From positions 8,158 to 19,021 of the forward strand of contig PMMJ01000381.1 of assembly GCA_003162255.1 (NCBI GenBank): 10,864 nt of DNA, written 5' to 3'. Below, in pieces: positions 1 to 7,202 of the stretch; within the stretch, counting starts at the first letter, position 1, and each line of letters starts with the position of its first letter. A program made the translations under genes and the position numbers. The DNA is from Acidobacteriaceae bacterium. GTDB lineage: Bacteria > Acidobacteriota > Terriglobia > Terriglobales > Acidobacteriaceae. Below the pieces are notes generated by a model. It was not told where the DNA came from, did no database searches, and saw nothing but the letters and a program-made list of their open reading frames with translations.

Positions 1-1064
1 TACTGATAACCTTCATCAATTTGGAAATACTTATAGCCTAATGACTTCAGATGTCCAGCTTGCCAGTCGGCGTTGGACAGGGTTTCGCCTTCATTGATGG
101 CGCCATAGTAGACAGTCCAACTCCACCAACCGAGGGGAGTCTCGCTGGAGACGCGCGCATGGTGCAGGCGACGAACCGCATCACCGTAGGCAAGCAGTTG
201 ATTGTGGTAATCCGGTCCGGCCTCGAACATCAATCGTTCTGAAGTCATGTCTTCCCCGGATTTAAGGGGAAGGCTCAACTCGATCTGGTCGTCCGCGGGA
301 GAATCCTTCAGATCGAATTCCTTCTGGATTTCCGTGGTTCCGGTGGATTCAACCGTATAGGATGCGATCTTGGCCTTTGCCCCCGTGCCCTCAGCTTGCA
401 GATGCATCAGGGTCAGAAACCGGTCTGAGGTGAGTGCGCCAAGAAATAAACTCTGTTTACTCTCCCGGTTGTAGATGAGTTGGCTCCCTGCACCGCGATG
501 CATCCCGCCGGGCGCTCCCCCGAGGTCGTAGAGAGCCAGGTCCGGCCAATCTTCGCTGAAGCTGTCGGAGAGAACCCGGTCGGCGGATGAACCGCCACCC
601 AAATTGAGGATCGGCTCACCCATGGCTTCTACACTCCGAATGGCTTGTACAGCTACTTCTTTTCCCGCGCTGTTTTGCAACTTTACCTGGACGGTGCCGT
701 AAGGGCGCTGCTTGTAGAGCTGTAGCATGTAAACAAGATCGGGTTTGCCGTCGAGTCCGCTGCAAGTGACGGTCACCTGTCGGCCGGAGCCGAGATCATC
801 TTCAAAGGCAGACTCCGAAGCCTGGTGTCGCGGGTAATCGCTCGATCGAAGCCACTGGTGGTCAACCTGCGCTGCCACACGGGACTTAAGCACGGGCTGG
901 CCGCCATGCAAAGACAGTTGGTACGATCCCTCCTGCGCGTTGACCGTCAGGGATAGCTCGTCGTTTGTCAACTGCTGGGCCACGCACGGCAGCGCGACCA
1001 TCAGCGAGCCAGCAGTAATCGCTAGTCCAACACTGAAAACCAGTTTTCGAGTTCTTTTCGACAC
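1..1064 (-). CDS. Secreted alpha-galactosidase-like glycoside hydrolase (clan GH-D, GH36-like), 3' end cut by window edge
   Basis: The frame is open for 354 complete codons and runs off the left edge. The GTG start at 1062-1064 follows AAGGAG (1074-1079) with 9 nt spacing, and no ATG lies in frame close upstream. Residues 1-30 are a signal peptide (basic VSKRTRK, then a hydrophobic core, cleavage near CVA/QQ), so the enzyme is exported. Residues 31-300 look like the beta-sandwich domain that precedes the barrel in GH36-type enzymes. At 311-316 LGWWSW begins the (beta/alpha)8 barrel, and at 347-354 FQIDEGYQ matches the family's 'F-x-I-D-D-G-[WY]-Q' strand. Family members hydrolyse terminal alpha-galactosides. 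The catalytic Asp nucleophile and the acid/base residue fall beyond the window, so activity cannot be judged. The second Asp of the usual DDG is Glu here. The gene has its own promoter and is probably not part of the efflux operon. The clan call is fairly safe; the substrate is not. Confidence 0.8.
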   Translation of the reverse strand, partial: MSKRTRKLVFSVGLAITAGSLMVALPCVAQQLTNDELSLTVNAQEGSYQLSLHGGQPVLKSRVAAQVDHQWLRSSDYPRHQASESAFEDDLGSGRQVTVTCSGLDGKPDLVYMLQLYKQRPYGTVQVKLQNSAGKEVAVQAIRSVEAMGEPILNLGGGSSADRVLSDSFSEDWPDLALYDLGGAPGGMHRGAGSQLIYNRESKQSLFLGALTSDRFLTLMHLQAEGTGAKAKIASYTVESTGTTEIQKEFDLKDSPADDQIELSLPLKSGEDMTSERLMFEAGPDYHNQLLAYGDAVRRLHHARVSSETPLGWWSWTVYYGAINEGETLSNADWQAGHLKSLGYKYFQIDEGYQ

Positions 1065-1112
1065 GGCAGAAATCTCCTTATATGTGCATATTCGTCGTCG
1101 CAGCAGGAACCC

Positions 1113-1141
1113 ATAATCTACCGATGAGATCATGGGGTCAA
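1113..1141 (-). promoter_or_regulatory. Predicted sigma70-type promoter of the glycoside hydrolase gene
   Basis: On the minus strand, TTGACC (1136-1141; 5/6 match to the -35 consensus) and GATTAT (1113-1118; 4/6 match to -10) are separated by exactly 17 bp. The predicted start of transcription would lie about 40 nt before the GTG at 1064, leaving normal room for the AAGGAG at 1074-1079. This is a consensus match only, but spacing and location both fit. The rest of the 267-nt gap (1065-1331) shows no other convincing gene, and I see no clear terminator for the upstream TolC gene. Confidence 0.45.
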
Positions 1142-1331
1142 GTTCGACTTTCCAGTCAAATTGGCCGCTTCCCTGCGGTTTCTCGTTCTCCGCTACTACA
1201 AGTTTGGGGTCGTGAAAAGAACTCGGCAGAGTTCTCTTGCTATTCCAAGATGCAAGTTCAACGCTCAACAGAGAGGGCAAGTAACAGAGGAACAAACGAT
1301 TGGAAGCCCATTCGGGTTTGCCTTGCGGGGC

Positions 1332-2744
1332 CTAGAGTCCTGACGTCTGGTAACGCAGCACCGCCAACGAGAGACGATATTCGTAGCCGGCTTGCGATTG
1401 AGTTATCTCCGCCTGCGTCTGTTGGAGTTGGGCCTGGCTGAGTTCCACGATCGAGCTGAGGCCAAGTTTGTAGCGCGTTTGCGCCAAGTCGAGGGCAAGG
1501 TTTGCCTGCTTGAGAAGTTGATTGGTTACGTCGAGACGATCATAGGTGTTATTGGCATTCAGCCAACTGGTACGAACGTCTCTGGCAATCGTGTTGCGCA
1601 AGTCAACGAGGCGCTGCTCCACGACTTGCGCCCTCAGTTCGGCTTCTTTCGCGCGCGCGGAGAATAGAAATCCGTTGAACACAGGGATTTCCATATCGAC
1701 TCCGACGGCGCCGTACCACGGAGAGAGGTGATAGTCCCGCACCGGCGTGCCTCCGACAGCACCCAACGCGGAGATCGTGGGCAAAAGGGAATCCCGTTCC
1801 GCGGTCTTCAATTTCTCCGCGGATTGATATTGAAAATTGATCGCCTGCAACTCCGGCCGCGAGTTGACTGCTTGCTGAATCAGTTCGTCAAGATTGGCAG
1901 GCGGCCCACCAGTCGTGGCAGGTTCGTCGACTACATCGAACTCCTGCGGGGTTACATAGCCTAGGAGTGCGGCGAGAGCCGCTTGGGCGCCCTTCTCGTT
2001 GTTTCGCGCATCCAGCAAGAGCAGCTTCGCTTGCGCCAGATTGACCTGCGCAAAGCTAAGGTCGAGGTCGGATTTCAACGCGCTCTTTGCCAGAGCCTGT
2101 ACTTGGTCAACGACCACTTGGCGATTGGCGACGGTCTCATCGGCCACATGCAATACAGCTTGCGCCTGGAGCACGCCATAGAAAGCTTGATCGACAGCCA
2201 GCAGCACCTGCTCCCGCGTGGCCAGAGCATTCTGATCTTCGGCTTTGGCGGAGAGACTCGCGCTGGCAACCAGGTTTTTCGTACGTCCAAAATCGGTGAT
2301 CAACTGGCTCACCGATGCCCCTCCAGCCGTACGCTCGAAGATTATCGGGTTATTTAAGGCGCCGGCGGTGATCCGGCTGTTCGTTTGCGAATCGACGGCA
2401 GTCAGGTTCGCGGTGGCGGTTGGCCAGTAGCTGGAGCGGGTCTCGCGAACCACTTGCTGGGCGGCAAGAGCCTGCAGACGCGACGCAGTGACTTGCGGGT
2501 TGTTCCTCATCACGAGCGCTTTGGCTTCTTGGAGTGTCAGCCGAACCCGCGATCTCGCTGTTGGTCCACTCGAATCTGGAAGATATGGAGGCGGTGGCTG
2601 CGACCACCCGGTCGGCGGTTCCGAATGCACTGGTCCCTGAGGATCCGGAGCGGCAGGCAACTCTTTAAGCTCCGCCTCGGATTGACCGGTGCAGAGAGTT
2701 GTCAGCGCGGCAAAACACAATAGACCAGCGAGTGTTCGAATCAT
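1332..2744 (-). CDS. TolC-family outer-membrane efflux protein
   Basis: Outer-membrane channel of a tripartite RND efflux pump, carrying substrates from the periplasm to outside the cell. I chose the ATG at 2742-2744 (470 aa), although the frame is open to 2789. It overlaps the pump's stop codon as ATGA (2741-2744) and gives a clean signal peptide (MIRTLAGLLCFAALTTLCTG), while the longer version adds an Arg/Gly-rich stretch inside the pump gene. After a Pro-rich linker come two outer-membrane-efflux repeats. The first begins at VRLTLQEAKALVMRNNP and the second at NLDELIQQAVNSRPEL, each with long Ala/Gln/Leu-rich helices. 'SQLITDFGRTKN' and 'MEIPVFNGFLFSARAKEAE' are the matching membrane-strand/turn segments seen in this family. 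Length is normal. It is the last gene of the operon, translationally coupled to the pump. Substrate cannot be told from sequence. Confidence 0.9.
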   Translation of the reverse strand: MIRTLAGLLCFAALTTLCTGQSEAELKELPAAPDPQGPVHSEPPTGWSQPPPPYLPDSSGPTARSRVRLTLQEAKALVMRNNPQVTASRLQALAAQQVVRETRSSYWPTATANLTAVDSQTNSRITAGALNNPIIFERTAGGASVSQLITDFGRTKNLVASASLSAKAEDQNALATREQVLLAVDQAFYGVLQAQAVLHVADETVANRQVVVDQVQALAKSALKSDLDLSFAQVNLAQAKLLLLDARNNEKGAQAALAALLGYVTPQEFDVVDEPATTGGPPANLDELIQQAVNSRPELQAINFQYQSAEKLKTAERDSLLPTISALGAVGGTPVRDYHLSPWYGAVGVDMEIPVFNGFLFSARAKEAELRAQVVEQRLVDLRNTIARDVRTSWLNANNTYDRLDVTNQLLKQANLALDLAQTRYKLGLSSIVELSQAQLQQTQAEITQSQAGYEYRLSLAVLRYQTSGL

Positions 2745-4999
2745 GCCGCCACCTCGGGAGCGGCGGTGTCCTCTTTGCGGTGAATCCACAAATAAGCTGC
2801 CGGTACCAGGTACACGGTGACGACGACAGAAACCAACAGACCTCCGATGATAGAGCGCGCCAGCGGCGCGTAAGCCTCGGCGCCGGTTCCTAATTTCATC
2901 GCCATCGGTATCAGACCCAGCAGCGTCGCCAGCGAAGTCATCAACACGGGCCGGAGCCGAAGCCGCGATGCGACCGCCGTTGCTTCCCGCAGGGAGGTAC
3001 CCTGTGCCCTGAGCTGTCGAGTGAATTCGACAATCAAAATGCTGTTGGAAACGACAATTCCGACCATCATCACAACGCCCATAAGCGACATGACATTTAA
3101 CGTGGTGCCAGTGACCAGGAGGAAAAGCAGCACCCCAGCTAATCCAGGCGGAACTGCCAGCAGAATGATGAAGGGATCAATGAACGACGCGAACTGTGCC
3201 ACCAGAACGAGGTAAACAAGGACTACGGCCAGGATCAGTCCCAAGCCGAAGCTCTTGAACGAGGCATTCATACTTTCGACAGAACCGCGCACGTTGACGC
3301 GTACACCTTCGGGTAGCTTGTGTTGAGCAACGATCTGGTCGATGCGGCGGCTAATGCGGCCAAGGTCCTCCGTTTTGGGCGATACGTAAACGTCAATCGA
3401 GCGGAAGAGTTGATAGTGGTCGACTTCAGTAGGTGTGGGAATGGTTTCAATGTTAACCACGGTATCGAGCGGCGTTGGTTCTTTGCTGTTGGCGCCCCGA
3501 AGCGGGATCTGTTTCAGATCATTCAAGCTCTTTACCTCATCTTCTGCATACTGCACGGTCAGCAGATACGGATTGCCGCTCTTCGGATCAATCCAGTAGT
3601 TGGGAGCGATCATGCCGTTCGATGTAAGCGCGGTGATCACATTGTCAACCACTTCCTTCTGGGTCAGGCCGACCAGGCTGGCCTTTTCGCGATCGACGTC
3701 GAGCCGCAAGGCTGGATAGTCAATATCCTGCGGGATTAGAACGTCGCCGACTCCATCGAGTTTGCGGATGTCGTTCGCCAACTGCTGAGCGCTGGCATAG
3801 GTCTGTTTAAGATGGTTGCCGCTTACCTGGACGTCAATCGGCGCGGGCAGTCCCATGTTCAGCACGGAGTCCACGAGACCGCCGGTCTGAAAATAGGCGC
3901 TTAACTGTGGCAGTTGCAGGCTCAACTTTCGGCGAACGCGTTCCATATATTCGTAGCTGCCCACTTTGTGGTCCTGTTGCAAACTCACTTGTACGAAAGC
4001 CGTGTGCGGGGCGGAGTTGCTGGTGTAAATCGCCGAGAAATCGGGAGTGAGTCCGATGTTGGAGACGATCATGCCGAGTTCATTCGGTGGGACCACGCTC
4101 TTGACGATGTCTTCCACCTGCCTCACATACTGTTCCGTATTTTCGATCCGTGTGCCCGACGGCGCTTTCACGTTGATGACAAATTGGCCCGGGTCCGTGC
4201 GCGGAAAGAAGGCGACCCCCAGCAGCGGGTAGAATGCGAAGCATAGAAGCGAGGCACCGACTAAGCCAACTGTGGTGACTGCAGGACGCAACAGGCTTCG
4301 GCCCAAGGTATCGTCATAGTGTCGCAGCATTTTTTCGAAGTAGCGGTTGAAATTGGAGACAACGCGTCCAAACCAGCCAGTTGGCTCCCCGTGTTCGTGC
4401 GTGAGATGTCCAGATCCGAGAAGCTTGGCGCAGAATAGTGGAACCACCGTCATCGCTACTAAGTAGGACGCCAGCAGCGAAAGGATTACGGACATAGCCA
4501 ACGCCGTAAACAGGAACCGGCTTACACCATAGAGGAAGATGACTGGAAAAAAGACGATTGCGGTGGTAAGAGTCGCGGCCAGGACCGCGAGCGAAACTTC
4601 ACTCCCACCTTTTTCGGCAGCAACCTCAGCGGGTTCACCCATCTCGAGATGCCGGAAGACGTTTTCGAGCACCACGACCGAGTTATCGATCAAGCGCGAG
4701 AAGGCTAATGCCAGTCCGCCTAATACCATCGTGTTGACGGTGCCGCCACCTGCGGCAATCGCGAGAAATGCCGCTAGGGCGGAAAGAGGTATGGAAAGGA
4801 ACACTGCCGCCGTCGCGCGGAAGCTGCCCAGGAACAACAGAATCATGAGTCCGGTCAAAACTAGTCCGATCGCGCCCTCGTGCAGAAGGTTCTCAATCGC
4901 CATCTTGACGAAAATCGATTGATCGAACACCACGCGGGTAATGAGCTGCTTCGGAATGTCGACTAGGTTCGCCGTTGCTTTTCGGATTCCGTCGACCAC
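2741..4999 (-). CDS. RND efflux pump (HAE1-type), C-terminal part of a frameshifted gene
   Basis: This frame encodes the larger part of a proton-driven inner-membrane drug/solute exporter: TM2 to TM12 plus the second periplasmic porter/docking region. The apparent GTG start at 4997-4999 has no Shine-Dalgarno upstream and falls inside the conserved stretch after GGDTNT, so it is a frame boundary and not a real start. Hydrophobic segments occur at about residues 43-60 (TM2), 70-83, 90-110, 135-157, 163-190, 240-262, then 583-606, 609-631, 633-658, 684-701 and 715-739 of this frame. TM4 carries LIDNSVVVLEN: one Asp of the AcrB-type Asp-Asp proton relay (D105 here) is kept and the second is Asn, which is common in HAE1 relatives. 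TM10 has SNSILIVEF, with Ser/Asn where AcrB has Lys. The large region at about 260-580 is the second periplasmic loop. The stop overlaps the TolC start (ATGA). Read with the upstream piece, the protein is about 1045 aa, the usual family length. Confidence 0.85.
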   Translation of the reverse strand: MVDGIRKATANLVDIPKQLITRVVFDQSIFVKMAIENLLHEGAIGLVLTGLMILLFLGSFRATAAVFLSIPLSALAAFLAIAAGGGTVNTMVLGGLALAFSRLIDNSVVVLENVFRHLEMGEPAEVAAEKGGSEVSLAVLAATLTTAIVFFPVIFLYGVSRFLFTALAMSVILSLLASYLVAMTVVPLFCAKLLGSGHLTHEHGEPTGWFGRVVSNFNRYFEKMLRHYDDTLGRSLLRPAVTTVGLVGASLLCFAFYPLLGVAFFPRTDPGQFVINVKAPSGTRIENTEQYVRQVEDIVKSVVPPNELGMIVSNIGLTPDFSAIYTSNSAPHTAFVQVSLQQDHKVGSYEYMERVRRKLSLQLPQLSAYFQTGGLVDSVLNMGLPAPIDVQVSGNHLKQTYASAQQLANDIRKLDGVGDVLIPQDIDYPALRLDVDREKASLVGLTQKEVVDNVITALTSNGMIAPNYWIDPKSGNPYLLTVQYAEDEVKSLNDLKQIPLRGANSKEPTPLDTVVNIETIPTPTEVDHYQLFRSIDVYVSPKTEDLGRISRRIDQIVAQHKLPEGVRVNVRGSVESMNASFKSFGLGLILAVVLVYLVLVAQFASFIDPFIILLAVPPGLAGVLLFLLVTGTTLNVMSLMGVVMMVGIVVSNSILIVEFTRQLRAQGTSLREATAVASRLRLRPVLMTSLATLLGLIPMAMKLGTGAEAYAPLARSIIGGLLVSVVVTVYLVPAAYLWIHRKEDTAAPEVAA

Positions 5000-5879
5000 C
5001 GCGAGTGGTGTTGGTGTCCCCGCCCTGCTTCAGGATCGGGAGATAGACAGAACGCTGCCCATCGACGCGAACGATGTTGGTCTGAATCTGGTGCGAATCA
5101 ACCGCTTTGCCAATGTCGCTTACTAACACCGAATTTTGGCCGACGGATTTCAGAGGTATGGAATTGATGGCATCGGTATTTGGAACCTGGCTGTTGCTGT
5201 AGAGGTTGTAGTCGTAAGGTCCGATCGTCACGTCTCCGGCCGGGAGAATCAAATTGCTCTCGTTGACGGTGCGGACCACATCCATCAGCGAAAGTTGGCG
5301 GGCATCCAGCTTTAGGGGATCGACGTACACCATGATCTGGCGGTAGCGGCCGCCGAAAGGCTGCGGAACCGACGCGCCCGGGACGCTGGCGATCTGGTTG
5401 CGCACGTTGTATTGACCGATGTCATGAAGTTCGGTCTGGTTTAGACCCTGCCCTTTTAGCGTGATCAGGCAAACGGGAAGACTGGAGGCGTCGAACTTTA
5501 GCACCACGGGAGGCAGCGTCCCGGGCGGCAGGCGGCGTAAGTCCGCCATCGCGAGATTGGAGATGGAACTAAGGTCGGCGCTGGCGTCGGTGCCCGGTTG
5601 AAAGTAGATCTTAATCAAGCTGACGCCGGGCAGCGAGCGCGACTCGATGTGATCAATACCGCTGCCTAAGGTAAAGAAGCGCTCGAAAGGATCGGTGATG
5701 TCGTTTTCAATCTGCTCCGGCGGCATGCCCGAATAGAAGGTCGCCACCACGACCACGGGGATATTGATAGGGGGGAACAAATCCACGGGCATTCTTACTA
5801 AAGCGACGCCCCCAACAATGGCGACAATTAAACAGGCAACAATAATGAGATACGGATAGCGAATCGCAAAGCCGGACAT
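4893..5879 (-). CDS. RND efflux pump (HAE1-type), N-terminal part of a frameshifted gene
   Basis: This frame is the start of the RND pump gene. TM1 lies at residues 9-29. It is followed by MPVDLFPPINIPVVVV, the typical entry to the first periplasmic porter domain, and by SGMPPEQIENDITDPFE, another family hallmark. Residues up to about 291 (ending GGDTNT) follow the HAE1 pattern. The remaining 37 residues, RGGRRNPKS onward and rich in Arg, Ser and His, are out-of-frame sequence ending at 4893. The ATG at 5877-5879 overlaps the adaptor's stop by one base (TGATG), so translation is coupled. If the frameshift is real, this product has only one membrane span and no proton-relay helix and could not pump. 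If it is a sequencing error, this and the 2741-4999 frame are one intact gene. Confidence 0.85.
   Translation of the reverse strand: MSGFAIRYPYLIIVACLIVAIVGGVALVRMPVDLFPPINIPVVVVATFYSGMPPEQIENDITDPFERFFTLGSGIDHIESRSLPGVSLIKIYFQPGTDASADLSSISNLAMADLRRLPPGTLPPVVLKFDASSLPVCLITLKGQGLNQTELHDIGQYNVRNQIASVPGASVPQPFGGRYRQIMVYVDPLKLDARQLSLMDVVRTVNESNLILPAGDVTIGPYDYNLYSNSQVPNTDAINSIPLKSVGQNSVLVSDIGKAVDSHQIQTNIVRVDGQRSVYLPILKQGGDTNTTRGGRRNPKSNGEPSRHSEAAHYPRGVRSIDFRQDGD
5003..5009 (-). other. Probable +1-base frameshift site inside the RND pump gene
   Basis: On the minus strand the N-terminal frame reads GGC GGG GAC ACC AAC ACC (GGDTNT, ending at 5007). Family proteins continue with residues like LAVVDGIR, which are encoded from 5005 in the other frame (CTC GCG GTG GTC GAC). 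The two frames join perfectly if one base, the A at 5006 on the minus strand, is removed. The joined protein is 291 + 754 = 1045 residues. There is no homopolymer run and no slippery heptamer or stop codon at the junction, so programmed frameshifting is unlikely. A single-base insertion, or an assembly error in an ACC-ACC-rich stretch, is the simplest reading. Confidence 0.85.
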
Positions 5880-7120
5880 CAGTTCTGGCCCTCCGCGAAT
5901 GCCTCATTTTGAGCAACCAGTTTGGCGCGGACGCGCTGCCCGGCTTGTAATGCGTTAACGTTGCCGACAACGACCTGGTCGCCGTCTGTGAGTCCAGTGA
6001 GTATTTCGATGCGAGCGTCGCTGTCTACTCCCAGAGTAATTGGACGTTCTGCCACGTTTCCCGACTTATCCACGACAAAGACGCTGGCGCTGGAGCCGTC
6101 GCGCTTCACTGCCTGAACTGGTATGGTGAGCGCGTTGTCTTTCTGATGAAGGATCAACTTAGTTTCGGCATACATACCCTCGACTAACGTGTCGTCGGGG
6201 TTTTCCACGTCGATCTCGGTATGCATGGTGCGGGTCTCATCGCTGAGCGCATCGGCAAAACGAGCGATTTTTCCCTTGATCGTGCGGCCTAAGGCCGGAA
6301 CGACCACGTCAATGGCTTGACCAAGGTGGAGATCGGGAACGGCGGACTCGGGCACTGGGACAACCAGACGCAGCCGGGACCACTCCGCCAGTTTTACGAC
6401 CGGCATGGATTGTGTCTCCGACGAGGTGCCCGCTTGAATCAGTGCGCCAGTATCCGCATAGCGCTTTGTAACTACCCCGCTGAAGGGAGCCGTAATGCGC
6501 GAGTACGCTTCCAGCGAGGCATATCGATCTTCAGTAGCCCGGGCCATGGTAAGTTGGCTTTGCGCTTCCGCCAGGGCGGCACGAGCACTGCCGACTTGAG
6601 CTTCCGCTTCCTGATCCTTGGCCCGCGAGTCATCGAGTTCCTGTTCGGCAATCACCCCAGGACGAGCCTCTGACGCCTGCTTCAACCGTGTGTAGGCGGA
6701 ATGGTAGGCTGCGTAGGTTGATTCCGCTCGTTTGAGGTCTTGCTGCGCCCGGCGGATCGCATTCTCGCTGCGCTGAATGTCGGCTTTCGCGCCGGCAACC
6801 TGCGCATTCAGTTCGGGAACTTCGAGGATGGCCAGAATTTGTTTCTCTTTGACCTTGTCGCCGACATCGACATAGATGTGCCGGATATAGCCTGCGACCT
6901 TAGCGTGAACGTCGACTTCCTGATAGGGCCGGAAAGTGCCTGACAACGTTATGGAACTGCGAATGGGACCGCGCGTGGCCAGCGCCACCGCGACGGTGGG
7001 GATAGGCGACGAGTCTTGCCGGCTGGCTTGCGCTTTGTGCCCGGGAAATTCGAAAATGACCCCGCCTACGACCACTGCAACCGCGATCGCGATGACAATG
7101 TAACGTCGCTTCATTCGCAT
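5879..7120 (-). CDS. RND efflux periplasmic adaptor (membrane fusion protein, HlyD/AcrA-like)
   Basis: 413 aa, normal for the family. The adaptor links the RND pump to the TolC channel across the periplasm. Residues 1-25 (MRMKRRYIVIAIAVAVVVGG...) form a single membrane anchor or uncleaved signal; there is no lipobox Cys. The first lipoyl half is about 69-100 (VDVHAKVAGYIRHIYVDVGDKVKEK). Residues 104-200, rich in Ala, Gln and Glu, form the alpha-helical hairpin. The second lipoyl half is 207-230 (YSRITAPFSGVVTKRYADTG). The beta-barrel is about 245-325 (RLRLVVPVPES, VEGMYAETKL) and the membrane-proximal domain 330-400 (LTIPVQAVKRDG, ILTGLTDGDQVVVGN). The ATG at 7118-7120 follows GGAG (7129-7132) at 8 nt; a second ATG two codons later is possible. 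It is the first gene of the efflux operon and overlaps the pump start by one base. A strong terminator sits only about 20 nt upstream of its start. Confidence 0.93.
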   Translation of the reverse strand: MRMKRRYIVIAIAVAVVVGGVIFEFPGHKAQASRQDSSPIPTVAVALATRGPIRSSITLSGTFRPYQEVDVHAKVAGYIRHIYVDVGDKVKEKQILAILEVPELNAQVAGAKADIQRSENAIRRAQQDLKRAESTYAAYHSAYTRLKQASEARPGVIAEQELDDSRAKDQEAEAQVGSARAALAEAQSQLTMARATEDRYASLEAYSRITAPFSGVVTKRYADTGALIQAGTSSETQSMPVVKLAEWSRLRLVVPVPESAVPDLHLGQAIDVVVPALGRTIKGKIARFADALSDETRTMHTEIDVENPDDTLVEGMYAETKLILHQKDNALTIPVQAVKRDGSSASVFVVDKSGNVAERPITLGVDSDARIEILTGLTDGDQVVVGNVNALQAGQRVRAKLVAQNEAFAEGQN

Positions 7121-7141
7121 TGACCAAGCTCCAATCCAACT

Positions 7142-7191
7142 AAAAAGCCCTCGCCCCCAATGGGCAAAAGGAGAAATTCAGGGGGCGAGGG
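7142..7191 (-). terminator. Rho-independent terminator after the porin gene
   Basis: A perfect 11-bp GC-rich inverted repeat: CCCTCGCCCCC (7148-7158 on plus) pairs with GGGGGCGAGGG (7181-7191), with a 22-nt loop. On the minus strand the stem is followed at once by CTTTTT (A-run 7142-7146 on plus), the classic layout of an intrinsic terminator. It starts 11 nt after the porin stop codon, so it ends the porin transcript. It works only on the minus strand, as there is no T-run on the plus side. It lies 21 nt upstream of the adaptor ATG, so it could also act as an attenuator for the efflux operon. Confidence 0.88.
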
Positions 7192-7202
7192 TTCCGCACA
7201 CG

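Noticed and set aside
1300..1331. Possible terminator after the TolC gene (AAACCC / GGGCTT on the minus strand)
   Set aside because: The stem has only 5 pairs with a mismatch, and no T-run follows.
2745..2789. Longer N-terminus for the TolC protein
   Set aside because: It would add an Arg/Gly-rich stretch before a clean signal peptide and extend far into the pump gene. The ATGA overlap at 2741-2744 is the better start.
3320..4246. Plus-strand frames of 139 and 110 codons opposite the RND pump
   Set aside because: These are shadows of the conserved pump sequence; no ribosome sites or recognisable domains.
4997..4999. GTG as a real start for a separate C-terminal pump protein
   Set aside because: No Shine-Dalgarno upstream, and the codon lies within a conserved mid-protein stretch; it is a by-product of the frameshift.
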